Source of the DNA: VRUE01 sp036406595
GTDB taxonomy: Bacteria; Actinomycetota; Thermoleophilia; Solirubrobacterales; 70-9
Reading direction: 5' to 3'
NCBI GenBank assembly: GCA_036406595.1
Contig: DASXAR010000038.1
Coordinates: forward strand, 1 to 53,933
DNA: 53,933 nucleotides
Both the position numbers and the translations under genes were made by a program. Below the pieces are notes generated by a model, which searched no databases, was not told where the DNA came from, and saw only the letters and a program-made list of their open reading frames with translations. This document shows, piece after piece, positions 29,668 to 37,596 of the stretch (its first letter is position 1; each line of letters begins with the position of its first letter).

Positions 29668-31020
29668 ATGTCGACCACCGCGGGCAGCCTGCTCGCCTTC
29701 TTCGAGGACCTCCGCTCGGAGGGAGTCGCCGTCGGCACGTCCGAGATCCTCGACGCCTTCGCCGCCCTCGACGAGGTGAGCTGGACGGACCAGCGCGACT
29801 TCCGCGAGTCGCTCGCCGCGACCATCGCCAAGTCGCAGGAGGACCGCCGGATCTTCGAGCTGCTCTTCGACCGGCACTTCTTCCGCGCCGCCGAGACCGA
29901 GGCCCTTGAGCGCGGCGCCGAGGGCGAGCGCTTCGAGGGCGGCGGCGACCAGATCGACCTCGATGAGCTCCGCGAGGCGATCCGGCAGGCGATCGCAGAG
30001 GGGAACGACGGGGCGATGCGGGATCTCGCCCTCCTCGCGATGACGGCCTTCGGCCGCCAGGGCGAGCGCTCGGGGGTGATCGGCGTGGACGTGCAGCGAA
30101 TCCGTCGCGCACTCGGATTGCAGGCCAGCGGTCGCCGCGACGACGGGGGCCAGCAGGCACTCGACCCCGAGCAGGTCAAGCAGTTCGAGCGCTACCTGCG
30201 CCGCGAGCTGGAGAGGGCGACCATCGAGCGCACCGGCAAGCTGCCACCCTCCCGGCCGCTCGCCGAGCTGGACCGCACCCTGCCGACCAGCCCGGCGCAG
30301 GACCTCGCCGGCGTGCATCGCGCCGTCGCCCAGCTCAAGCGGCGGATCGCCACGCTCGGGCACGAGACCCGCGGCCGCGCCCGCAGCCAGCAGGTCGACG
30401 TCCGCCGCACGATGCGGGCCTCCCTCGAGACCGGCGGCGTCCCGCTACGGCTGCGCTACCGGCCCAAGCGCCCGCGCCGTCCCGAGATCTACGTCCTCTG
30501 CGACGTCTCGACCTCGGTGAGCTCGGCGAGCGTCTTCTTCCTCTCGGTGCTGCACGCCCTCCACGACTCGTTCCGCAAGCTGCGCAGCTTCGTCTTCATC
30601 GAGCGGATCAGCGAGGTCACCGACATCTTCGAGCACGAGCGCGACTTCCGGAAGATCTCGGAGCGGGTCTCCTCGGAGGGCGGCGTCGCCGACGTCTCCG
30701 GCTACACCGACTACGGCAGGGTCTGGCTCGAGTTCGGCGAGGAGATCGCCGTGGAGCTCGGCCCGCGCTCGACGGTGATCGTGCTCGGCGACGCGCGCAC
30801 CAACGGCCGCGAGCCGCATGCCGCGACCTTCGGCGCGATCGCCGAGCACGCCGGCCGCACCTTCTGGCTCAATCCCGAGCCCAAGCTCTACTGGAACTAC
30901 GGCGACTCGGTGATGGCCGCCTACGAGCCCTACTGCGACGGCGCCTTCGAGTGCTGGACGACCAAGCACCTCGAGAACTTCGTCAACGTGATCGCGGGAG
31001 CTGCCCGCTCCGCTGACTAA
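29668..31020 (+). CDS. CoxE-like VWA-domain protein
   Basis: The product has 450 residues. The N-terminal half is helical (SLLAFFEDLRSEGVAVGTSEI, ERRIFELLFDRHFF-type). The C-terminal half is a CoxE-type von Willebrand A domain with MIDAS motif DVSTS (279-283) and downstream VIVLGDARTNGR. A conserved end reads FWLNPEPKLYWNYGDS. It partners the MoxR ATPase; together such pairs assemble or insert metal into enzymes such as CO dehydrogenase, but no such target is nearby. Its stop overlaps the stop of the ECF41 gene by 4 bp (CTAA). Confidence 0.9.
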   Translation: MSTTAGSLLAFFEDLRSEGVAVGTSEILDAFAALDEVSWTDQRDFRESLAATIAKSQEDRRIFELLFDRHFFRAAETEALERGAEGERFEGGGDQIDLDELREAIRQAIAEGNDGAMRDLALLAMTAFGRQGERSGVIGVDVQRIRRALGLQASGRRDDGGQQALDPEQVKQFERYLRRELERATIERTGKLPPSRPLAELDRTLPTSPAQDLAGVHRAVAQLKRRIATLGHETRGRARSQQVDVRRTMRASLETGGVPLRLRYRPKRPRRPEIYVLCDVSTSVSSASVFFLSVLHALHDSFRKLRSFVFIERISEVTDIFEHERDFRKISERVSSEGGVADVSGYTDYGRVWLEFGEEIAVELGPRSTVIVLGDARTNGREPHAATFGAIAEHAGRTFWLNPEPKLYWNYGDSVMAAYEPYCDGAFECWTTKHLENFVNVIAGAARSAD

Positions 31021-31937
31021 GACTCGCGGATCCGCGCGAGCAGCTCATCGGGGTCGGCAACCCGCCCGAGGTGGCTGAGCTTCTCCGGGTTGACGATCGA
31101 GCGAATCGTCTGGATCTGGCCGCCGGCGATGTCGAGGGAAAGGACGCTCAGCAGCCTGCCCTCGGAATCCAGGAACTCGGCGCCAGGCTGACCGTTCACC
31201 ACGACGGGCCGCAGCGCAACGCCGCCGACGCGCTCCCCGAGCCGCCACCAGTTGCGGAACATCTGAGCGGCCTTGGCGCGACCGAAGACCGGATGCCGGA
31301 TCGCGGGTCCCAGACCGCCGCCGTCGCCATGGAGCTCGACGTCCTCGGCCAGCATGGCCTCGAGGCCCTCGAAGTCGCCGTTCTCCATCGCGGCGAAGAA
31401 GCTCGCCGCCAGTTCCTTGCGTTGCTCCTCAGAGGCATCGAAGCGCGTCCGGCCCTCATCGACATGACGTCGTGCGCGGGAGGCGAGCTGCCTCGCGTTC
31501 GCCTCGCTGGTCCCGACGATCTCGGCGACGCGGTGGTAGTCGTAGTCGAACACGTCGTGGAGTAGGAAGGCCGCGCGCTGCTCGGGGCTGAGTGACTCCA
31601 GAACGACCAGAAAGGCCAGCGAGAGAGAGTCCGCCAACTCAGCCTGCCGCGCCGGGTCGTCCTCGACGCGCTCGGTGATCGGCTCGGGCAGCCACTCGCC
31701 GACGTACGTCTCGCGGCGGGCGCGTGCGGAGCGCAGCTCGTCGATCGCGAGGCGGGTCGTGATCGTCGCCGCGTAGGCCCGCGGCGAGGAGATCTCCTCG
31801 CCCCCCTCGATGGCGTTGTGAACCCGGACGAGGGCCTCCTGAACCACGTCCTCGGCCTCGCTCACGCTGCCGAGCATCCGATAGGCGATCGCGAACGCCC
31901 TCGGACGCAACTCCTCGAGCAGCTCGGACTCGCTCAT
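31017..31937 (-). CDS. ECF41-group RNA polymerase sigma factor (SigJ-like)
   Basis: The product has 306 residues. Sigma-2 (residues 10-75; AYRMLGSVSEAEDVVQEALV) and sigma-4 (about 110-160) flank the linker motif WLPEP (82-86). A C-terminal SnoaL-like extension carries DGGGL (205-209) and NPEKL (283-287). These are the ECF41 hallmarks, in which the fused domain regulates the factor in place of a separate anti-sigma. It overlaps the epimerase gene upstream by ATGA, so the two form an operon, and an ECF41-type promoter is visible upstream of that gene. The target stimulus is unknown. Confidence 0.95.
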   Translation of the reverse strand: MSESELLEELRPRAFAIAYRMLGSVSEAEDVVQEALVRVHNAIEGGEEISSPRAYAATITTRLAIDELRSARARRETYVGEWLPEPITERVEDDPARQAELADSLSLAFLVVLESLSPEQRAAFLLHDVFDYDYHRVAEIVGTSEANARQLASRARRHVDEGRTRFDASEEQRKELAASFFAAMENGDFEGLEAMLAEDVELHGDGGGLGPAIRHPVFGRAKAAQMFRNWWRLGERVGGVALRPVVVNGQPGAEFLDSEGRLLSVLSLDIAGGQIQTIRSIVNPEKLSHLGRVADPDELLARIRES

Positions 31938-32911
31938 GCCGCGCTCCTCACCGCTGCGCCGCCGCTCCGCTCGAGCCCGTCGCGGAAGCCCAGCCGCCAG
32001 CTCGGGTAGCGCAGCTCCCAGCCGAGCTCGCGCTTCGCCTTGTCGTTCGACGCGCCGCGAACCTGGGTCATCATCATCACACCGACTTCCCCGCTCGCGA
32101 GCCTGCCGACCCAGCGCGGCAGGTGCCGGGGCGGCTTCGCGCCGATCTGTCGTGCGAGCTCGGGCATCAGCTCTCCGACCGGTACGGGGTCATCGTCGGC
32201 CACGTTGTACACGCCGGGTTCCCCCCGCTCGAGGGCCGCGGCGGTGGCGGAGGCGGCGTCCTCGATGTGGACCAGCGACCAGATCCCGGCGCCGTCGCCG
32301 ACGATCGGAACGCGGCGCTTCGCGATCATCTCGGTGAGGTCCCCGGGCGGATCGAAGGCGAGCGAGGTCCCGGGCCCGTAGAAGCCGCCGTAGCGCAGCG
32401 CTATGCCTACGAGGCCATCGGCCCGCGTGACCGTGTCCTCGACGTGGCGAATCGCGGCAAGGCTCTCGACGACGGTCTTGGGCGGGTCGTCGTTGAGCGG
32501 ATCCTCCTCATCCTTGACCGGACCGCCGACCGGCTTGTAGGGCCAGCCGGTGAAGCTCTGGGCGACGAAACGCCGAGCGCCGGCGGCCTTCGCCGCGGCG
32601 AGAAGGTGGTCGAGTCCCTCGGTGCGGAGCAGGTTGGTCGTCGCGAAGGACTTGTCGATGTTGCGCGCGAACGTGCCCGTGAGGTCGGTGAGCTCGTGGA
32701 TCACCGCGTCCGGCTCCGCCTCGGCGACCACCTGCGCGACGGCCTCCGGATCGAGCGCGTCGGCGACCGCGGGGCGCGCTCCCATCCCGCGGATCAGCTC
32801 CTCCTTGGCCGGGCTCCGGGTCATCCCGGTCACCTCGTGGCCGGCCTGGACGAGCATCGGCACGAGCTGCTTTCCGAGTGCCCCTGTGGCTCCTGCTACG
32901 AACACCTTCAT
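31934..32911 (-). CDS. NAD(P)-dependent epimerase/dehydratase-type protein
   Basis: The product has 325 residues. The Rossmann motif GATGALGKQLVP is at 7-18, DAVIHELTDL is in the second strand region, and the SDR-like YGGFYGPGT and the C-terminal block LGWELRYPSWRLGF are extended-SDR features. The usual YxxxK is not clearly in place, so the catalytic activity is uncertain. ECF41 genes are commonly adjacent to carboxymuconolactone decarboxylases, oxidoreductases or epimerases, which fits here. GGAGG precedes the ATG. It overlaps the sigma factor gene by 4 bp. Confidence 0.88.
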   Translation of the reverse strand: MKVFVAGATGALGKQLVPMLVQAGHEVTGMTRSPAKEELIRGMGARPAVADALDPEAVAQVVAEAEPDAVIHELTDLTGTFARNIDKSFATTNLLRTEGLDHLLAAAKAAGARRFVAQSFTGWPYKPVGGPVKDEEDPLNDDPPKTVVESLAAIRHVEDTVTRADGLVGIALRYGGFYGPGTSLAFDPPGDLTEMIAKRRVPIVGDGAGIWSLVHIEDAASATAAALERGEPGVYNVADDDPVPVGELMPELARQIGAKPPRHLPRWVGRLASGEVGVMMMTQVRGASNDKAKRELGWELRYPSWRLGFRDGLERSGGAAVRSAA

Positions 32912-32943
32912 GGCTGCCTCCTTCTTCCGTTCTGGAAGTAAGA

Positions 32944-32970
32944 GACGAGGTAGCCCGGTCCAGTGTGACA
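32944..32970 (-). promoter_or_regulatory. ECF41-type promoter (-35 TGTCACA, -10 CGTC)
   Basis: On the minus strand TGTCACA (32970-32964) and CGTC (32947-32944) are separated by 16 bp, and the -10 lies 33 bp upstream of the epimerase ATG. These boxes match the promoter pattern described for ECF41 sigma factors, implying that the sigma factor drives its own operon. Confidence 0.8.
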
Positions 32971-32996
32971 GGGGGCGCCCGTCGCCCGAGGTCCGC

Positions 32997-33452
32997 CTAC
33001 GAGGGACGCCCGCGCGTGGCGAGCGTCTCGTTCAGATAGCGCTCGTCCCCCGTGACCTCCTCGCCGATCCAGCCGGGCGGCTCGAACGCCTGCGCCTGTT
33101 CCACCGATCCAAACTCGACCTCTGCGACGACGAGCCCCGCGAGCTCGCCCTCATAGACGTCGAGCTCGACGGTTCGCCCACCGGCAGGGATGAGGTGCCG
33201 GCGCTTCTGCAGCCGCCGGCCCTCCGTGAGGGGCCAGAGCCGCTCGAACGCTGTCGGGTCGAGCTCGACCTCCGCCTCCTCTCGCGCGATGCCGCCGCCC
33301 CGCTTCGCGGTCAGCAGAAGCCTCTCGCCCCTGCGGCGGAGCCGCACCTCGGCGTCGGGGCCGATCGCCAGATAACCCTGCTCGATCTCGTCGGACTCGG
33401 TCCCCTCCAGGCTCGGCGGGTCCGGCACAAGGAACTTCCGCTCGACCTCCAT
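32997..33452 (-). CDS. CYTH-domain protein
   Basis: The product has 151 residues. The family motif ExExK appears as EVERK at 2-6 (MEVERKFLV), followed by a triphosphate-tunnel metalloenzyme pattern: EIEQGYLAI, EVRLRRRGERLLLTAKRG, EAEVEL, KRRHLIPAGGRTVELDVYEGELAGLVVAEVEF. Such proteins hydrolyse triphosphate-containing substrates or act as adenylate cyclases; the exact substrate is unknown. I start at ATG 33452, just before the motif. It is divergent from the thiamine-precursor operon. Confidence 0.85.
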   Translation of the reverse strand: MEVERKFLVPDPPSLEGTESDEIEQGYLAIGPDAEVRLRRRGERLLLTAKRGGGIAREEAEVELDPTAFERLWPLTEGRRLQKRRHLIPAGGRTVELDVYEGELAGLVVAEVEFGSVEQAQAFEPPGWIGEEVTGDERYLNETLATRGRPS

Positions 33453-33469
33453 CGCGGACACCGTAGACT
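33441..33469 (+). promoter_or_regulatory. possible promoter of the thiamine-precursor operon
   Basis: TAGACT at 33464-33469 is a reasonable -10, with CTCGAC at 33441-33446 as a poor -35 at 17-bp spacing. Transcription would begin just before the riboswitch. The weak -35 and overlap with the CYTH start make this tentative. Confidence 0.3.
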
Positions 33470-33483
33470 GGGAGCGAACCCGA

Positions 33484-33576
33484 CAGGGGGGCTCGCGGGC
33501 AAGCGGGCTGAGATAGCGGACCACCCACACCCTCCGCTGACCCTTTGAACCTGTGCGGTAATGCGCGCGGAGGGAG
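33484..33576 (+). ncRNA. TPP riboswitch (THI element)
   Basis: The conserved core is present: CTGAGA at 33508-33513, CCCTTTGAACCTG at 33541-33553 and CGGTAATGCG at 33556-33565, closing with GGAGGGA. The purine-rich closing strand (33569-33576) doubles as the ribosome binding site of the first gene, whose ATG is at 33578. Thiamine pyrophosphate binding would sequester the site and shut translation of the import operon. Confidence 0.93.
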
Positions 33577-33577
33577 C

Positions 33578-34411
33578 ATGCTGACGAGACTTCGCGAAGG
33601 CACTCCGGACGCGGCCCGCGAAGGCCGTGCCGACGCCGGGACCCTCAATGTCGCCGGCGCACCGCTTCGAGTCGACGGCGTCGGCCACTCATTCGGTGAG
33701 CTGCGGGCGATCGAGCGGATCGACCTCGAGGCCGAGCCCGGGGAGGTCCTCGGGATCGTCGGCCCGTCGGGCTGCGGGAAGACCACCCTCCTGGAGCTCG
33801 TGGCGGGCCTCAGGGATCCGGACTCAGGGACGATCTCCGTGGCCGGGAGGGCCGAGGCGGCGCAGCGGCTGGAGCGCTGCGCCTACATGCCGCAGCGCGA
33901 CCTGCTCCTGCCCTGGCTCTCCGCACTCGACAACGCCGCCCTGGCCCTGCGTGTCGCCGGGGTTCCCCGTCAGGAGGCGCGGGCGCGCGCCGGCGAGCAC
34001 TTCGAGCGCCTCGGCCTCTGCGGCTTCGAGCCGGCCCGGCCCGGCGAGCTCTCCGGCGGGATGCGCCAGCGCGTCGCCTTCCTGCGCACCCTGATGGCCG
34101 GCCGACCGGTCCTGCTTCTGGACGAGCCCTTCGCTTCCCTCGACGCGATCACCCGCGGCGAGATGCAGTCCTGGCTGGCCGCGGTGCTCGGCCCCGACAA
34201 GCACACGGTCCTGCTCGTCACCCACGACGTGGAGGAGGCCCTCTACCTCTCGGACCGCGTCCTGGTGCTCAGCTCGCGCCCGGCGAGCGTCGCCGAGCGC
34301 GTCGAGATCCCGCACCCCCGCGCGGCCGACCGCGCCGCGGCGGTGACCTCGCCCACCTTCACGGAGCTCAGGGAGCGGGCGCTGCGCAGCCTCGCGGAGG
34401 CGGCGCGATGA
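33578..34411 (+). CDS. thiZ: ABC transporter ATP-binding protein for thiamine precursor (ThiZ-like)
   Basis: The product has 277 residues. Walker A is GPSGCGKT (62-69), signature LSGGMRQR, Walker B VLLLDEPFASLD and a switch His in THDVEEAL. It belongs to the nitrate/sulfonate/taurine-type ATPase group. It energises uptake of a thiamine or pyrimidine precursor; the assignment rests on the TPP riboswitch upstream and the NMT1/THI5-like binding protein downstream. The start ATG at 33578 follows the riboswitch ribosome binding site. It overlaps the permease gene by ATGA. Confidence 0.88.
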   Translation: MLTRLREGTPDAAREGRADAGTLNVAGAPLRVDGVGHSFGELRAIERIDLEAEPGEVLGIVGPSGCGKTTLLELVAGLRDPDSGTISVAGRAEAAQRLERCAYMPQRDLLLPWLSALDNAALALRVAGVPRQEARARAGEHFERLGLCGFEPARPGELSGGMRQRVAFLRTLMAGRPVLLLDEPFASLDAITRGEMQSWLAAVLGPDKHTVLLVTHDVEEALYLSDRVLVLSSRPASVAERVEIPHPRAADRAAAVTSPTFTELRERALRSLAEAAR

Positions 34412-35190
34412 GCCGGGCGGGCAGGTACCTCGCACCGGTCGCGGTGATCGTGGTCCTCCTCGGCCTCTGGGAGGTCGCCGCGCAGTGGGACTGGATCGCC
34501 AACGCGCTGAACATCCAGGACTTCCTCGTCCCCGCGCCCAGCGACATCGCCACCTCCCTCTGGCAGGACCGCTCGCTGCTGGCCGACGACGCCTGGGTCA
34601 CCCTCCGCGAGGTCCTGCTCGGCTTCCTCTGCGCCCTCGCGGCCGGGCTCGCCTTCGCGATCGTGCTGCACCTCTCCGACACCCTGCGGCGCGCCTTCTA
34701 CCCGCTGCTGGTGGCCTCGCAGACGATCCCACCGGTCGCAATCGCGCCGATCCTGGTCGTCTGGTTCGGCTTCGGCCTCGGCCCCAAGGTCCTGCTGATC
34801 GCGCTCGTCTGCTTCTTCCCGGTCACCGTCAACACGCTCGACGGGCTGCGCTCGGTGGACCCCCAGCTGATCACGATGATGCGCACCCTGGGCGCCGGCC
34901 GCTGGCAGATCCTCGGCCGGGTCGAGCTGCCCTCGGCGCTGCCCTTTTTCTTCAGCGGCACGAAGATCGCTATCGCCGTGGCTGTGATCGGCGCGGTCTT
35001 CGCCGAGTGGGCGGGCGCCAGCTCCGGCCTCGGCCATCAGATCCTGATCGCCTCCAGCAACCTGCTGACGGCCCGGATGTTCGCGGCGATCACGCTGCTA
35101 TCGGTGATGGCGATCGTCCTCTTCGCGCTGGTCACGCTGATCGAGCGCAGGGTCGTCACCTGGGACAGCCGCGGGGTGACCCGGACATGA
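34408..35190 (+). CDS. thiX: ABC transporter permease for thiamine precursor (ThiX-like)
   Basis: The product has 260 residues with six hydrophobic segments. The binding-protein-dependent permease (EAA-like) loop is in GADRWQILGRVELPSALPFFFSGT-type sequence (about 165-190, read here as LGAGRWQILGRVELPSALPF). It forms the membrane channel of the operon's importer. It is coupled at both ends by 4-bp ATGA overlaps to the ATPase and the binding protein. Confidence 0.88.
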   Translation: MSRAGRYLAPVAVIVVLLGLWEVAAQWDWIANALNIQDFLVPAPSDIATSLWQDRSLLADDAWVTLREVLLGFLCALAAGLAFAIVLHLSDTLRRAFYPLLVASQTIPPVAIAPILVVWFGFGLGPKVLLIALVCFFPVTVNTLDGLRSVDPQLITMMRTLGAGRWQILGRVELPSALPFFFSGTKIAIAVAVIGAVFAEWAGASSGLGHQILIASSNLLTARMFAAITLLSVMAIVLFALVTLIERRVVTWDSRGVTRT

Positions 35191-36209
35191 GGCGGCGCCG
35201 GCGCCTCCCCCGGCTGGCGGTCGCCCTCGCAGCGGTGGCCGCCCTAGCCGGCGGCATCGCGGCCTGCGGCGGCGGTGGCGGTGACGTCACGACCGGGTCC
35301 GCCTCGAACCCGCAACCCTTCGGCCTCGACCTGGACTGGTACGTCAATCCCGACCACGCCGGGATCTACACGGCCATCGAGCGCGGCTTCTTCCGACAGG
35401 CGGGCCTCGACGTCAAGCCGCAGGTCCCCTCGGATCCCTCCGCGCCGATCAAGGAGGTCGCGGCCGGGCGCGTCGATCTCGCGGTCTCCTACGAGCCAGA
35501 GGTCCTTCTGGCCGCGGACAAGGGGCTCGACGTGGAGGCGGTGGCCGCGATCGCGAACTCGCCCCTCACCTCGCTGATCTCGCTGCCCAAGGCGAGCATC
35601 GGGAGCGCCGCCGCGCTCGACGGCAAGACCGTCGGCACGGCCGGGATCCCCTACCAGAGCGACTACCTCGACACGATCCTGCAGACGGCCGGACTACCCG
35701 ACTCGGCGGCGAAGGAGGTGAACGTAGGGCTCAACCTGCTGCCCACGCTGATCGGGGGGCGCGTCGACGCGATCCTGGGCGGCTTCCGGAACATCGAGGG
35801 CGTGGACCTGCGGCTGCGCGGACTCGATCCGCGGATCGTCCCGGTCGATCAGCTGGGCGTCCCCACCTATGACGAGCTCGTCCTGGTCGCCCGGAAGTCG
35901 ACCGTCGAGGACCATCCCGCGGCGATCCGCGCCTTCATCGAGGCGCTCGCGCGGGGGACCGATTTCGCGAGGGCACATCCGCAGGAGGCCGCCAATGCGG
36001 TGATCTCCGCGGGCAAGGGGCTCGATCCCATGCAGACCAGGGCCGAGGTCGCCGCGACGCTCCCGCTGCTCGCACCCGCACAGGGAAAGCCGTACGGCTA
36101 CCTGGATCCGAACGCCTGGCGCGCCTACGCCGAGTGGATGGCCGCGCACGACCTGATCAGCGACGCGCCGGCTCCATCCGAAGTCCTCACGAACGAGCTG
36201 CTGCCCTGA
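35187..36209 (+). CDS. thiY: NMT1/THI5-like substrate-binding lipoprotein (ThiY-like)
   Basis: The product has 340 residues. The signal peptide has a lipobox-like end (GGIAACGGGGG), so it is probably a lipid-anchored protein. The periplasmic-type fold has LDLDWYVNPDHAGIYTAIERGFFRQAGLDV, matching the NMT1/THI5 and ThiY families that bind pyrimidine precursors such as formylaminopyrimidine. The internal VDAILGGFRNIEG and the C-terminal Trp-rich helix are consistent. The ATG overlaps the permease stop. Its TGA lies inside a 9-bp hairpin. Confidence 0.85.
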   Translation: MRRRRRLPRLAVALAAVAALAGGIAACGGGGGDVTTGSASNPQPFGLDLDWYVNPDHAGIYTAIERGFFRQAGLDVKPQVPSDPSAPIKEVAAGRVDLAVSYEPEVLLAADKGLDVEAVAAIANSPLTSLISLPKASIGSAAALDGKTVGTAGIPYQSDYLDTILQTAGLPDSAAKEVNVGLNLLPTLIGGRVDAILGGFRNIEGVDLRLRGLDPRIVPVDQLGVPTYDELVLVARKSTVEDHPAAIRAFIEALARGTDFARAHPQEAANAVISAGKGLDPMQTRAEVAATLPLLAPAQGKPYGYLDPNAWRAYAEWMAAHDLISDAPAPSEVLTNELLP

Positions 36210-36224
36210 CCCGAGCGGGTCAGG
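36205..36224. terminator. hairpin over the thiY stop at a convergent junction
   Basis: CCTGACCCG-AG-CGGGTCAGG forms a 9-bp stem with a 2-nt loop; the thiY TGA (36207-36209) is in the left arm. No T-tract follows. It is one of several compact palindromes at tail-to-tail junctions in this window. Confidence 0.4.
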
Positions 36225-36236
36225 AGGCCCGAGCGA

Positions 36237-36836
36237 TCAGCTCCTCTGCCGCCGCCGGTACTCGCGCGCCTTCGAGCGCGAGCCGCAGACCGACATCGAG
36301 CACCAGCTGCCGCTCCGATTGCGGCTGTTGTCGTAGAAGGCCCAGCCGCAGTGAACCCCACGGCAGGCCTTGAGGCGCGACCAGGTGCCCTCGACCTGAG
36401 CTACGGCGACGATGCTCGAGAGCGAGCCGAGAGCGGCGTCGAGGCCCCGTCCTCTCGCGCCCAGCTCCGGCGTCGCGTCGGGGTCGAAGCGGACCGAAAG
36501 GTGAGTCTCGCCGAGGGCGCGGTTGAGCCGCTCGATCGCCTCCCCGTCCGGGGCCGCGCCGTTGTTGGCGAAGAGCAGGGCGCGCAGCCCCTGACGGACG
36601 TCCAGCGCGCGCTCCAGGTCAGCGGCGGTCAGCTTCGCGCCGGACTCGAGCAGGCCGTGCTCGGCCAGCCACGCAGCGAGGTCCCCTGGGCTCTGAAGCT
36701 GCTCCACCGCCTGGTGGTCCAGGTCCCAGCTGGTGTTCACGAACGACTGCACGACGCGAAGGTCGCCGGGGGCCGGCGTCCTGTGTCCGGGCTGGCGCTC
36801 GGGCCTCGGAGTCGGCTTGGTGATGGCCTTGGTCAT
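36237..36836 (-). CDS. ABATE/CGNR-type zinc-finger regulator (CGSR variant)
   Basis: The product has 199 residues. The N-terminal ABATE-like domain begins LRVVQSFVNTSWDLD and continues with ADLERALDVRQGLRALLFANNGA. The C-terminal zinc finger has CRGVHCGWAFYDNSRNRSGSWCSMSVCGSR followed by SKAREYRRRQ. The classic CGNR is CGSR here. All four Cys (CxxxxC and CxxxxC) are present, so zinc binding should be intact. The family is inferred to be DNA-binding regulators. The start is ATG, preceded by a 34-residue basic, Pro-rich segment. It is divergent from the sigma factor gene. Confidence 0.85.
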   Translation of the reverse strand: MTKAITKPTPRPERQPGHRTPAPGDLRVVQSFVNTSWDLDHQAVEQLQSPGDLAAWLAEHGLLESGAKLTAADLERALDVRQGLRALLFANNGAAPDGEAIERLNRALGETHLSVRFDPDATPELGARGRGLDAALGSLSSIVAVAQVEGTWSRLKACRGVHCGWAFYDNSRNRSGSWCSMSVCGSRSKAREYRRRQRS

Positions 36837-36906
36837 CGGGATCGCCGGCGGGAGTCTAGCGTGTGCGTCACCATCAAACTACATACACCGGTAACGCTGT
36901 GTTAGG

Positions 36907-37596
36907 GTGCCGTCCCTGTCGATGCAGCGGACAAAGGACACACGCGCACGCCGCCCCGGGGTCGAGCTCGAGTACGCACGGCTGGTCGAGCGCCATAGGG
37001 ACGAGCTCCATGCCCACTCGCGGCGCATCGTTCGATCGCCGGAGGATGCGGAGGACGCCGTGCAGGAGGCGCTGGTCAGGGCGTGGAGGGCTCTGCCCGG
37101 CTTCGAGGGCCGCAGCTCGCTGCGAAGCTGGCTCTACCGCATCGTCACCAACGCCTCCCTTGACGAGGTGAAGCGCCGTCCGCAGCGGGTCGTGCCGATC
37201 GACCTGCACGGTGGGCGCGATGACCTGCACGCGCGGGCCGCGGGGCCGGCGACCGAGGGGCGCTACCTGACCCGCGAGGACTTCGAGCGGGCCCTGATCG
37301 TCGCGATGAGGGTGTTGCCCCCCAGGCAGCGGGCGGTGCTCATCCTCCGCGAAGCGTTGGGTTTCTCAGCTCGCGAGACCGCGATCAGGCTCGACACCAC
37401 CGTCGCTGCGGCGAACAGCTCACTGCAACGCGCCCGCGCGGCGCTGAGGGAAGCCGGCGACGACCCCGGCGAGGAAACGGCGCGGTCGCTCAATGACCGC
37501 CGGCTGCGCGAGCGAGTCGAGCGCCACGCGGAGGCGTGGGAGCGTGAAGACGTCCGGACGCTGGTGAAGATGCTGGCGGCGGACGCCGGGAGCTAG
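36907..37596 (+). CDS. ECF sigma factor with C-terminal domain cut short
   Basis: The product has 229 residues. Sigma-2 is clear (HAHSRRIVRSPEDAEDAVQEALVRAWRALPGFEGRSSLRSWLYRIVTNASLDEVKRRP), as is sigma-4 (LIVAMRVLPPRQRAVLILREALGFSARETAIRLDTTVAAANSSLQRARAALRE). The end begins a helix like that opening a SnoaL extension (RVERHAEAWEREDVRTLVKMLAADA) and then stops at once. Related ECF56/SigX5-like factors are about 300-330 residues with a full SnoaL domain, so about 90 residues appear to be missing. The truncation coincides with the CTAG shared with the GH5 gene. The start is GTG 36907; ATG 36922 is possible. Confidence 0.8.
   Translation: MPSLSMQRTKDTRARRPGVELEYARLVERHRDELHAHSRRIVRSPEDAEDAVQEALVRAWRALPGFEGRSSLRSWLYRIVTNASLDEVKRRPQRVVPIDLHGGRDDLHARAAGPATEGRYLTREDFERALIVAMRVLPPRQRAVLILREALGFSARETAIRLDTTVAAANSSLQRARAALREAGDDPGEETARSLNDRRLRERVERHAEAWEREDVRTLVKMLAADAGS

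Noticed and set aside
36837..36906. Bidirectional promoter between the CGNR and sigma genes
   Set aside because: The region has an A/T-richer patch (CATCAAACTACATACA), but I could not find a -35/-10 pair good enough on either strand.
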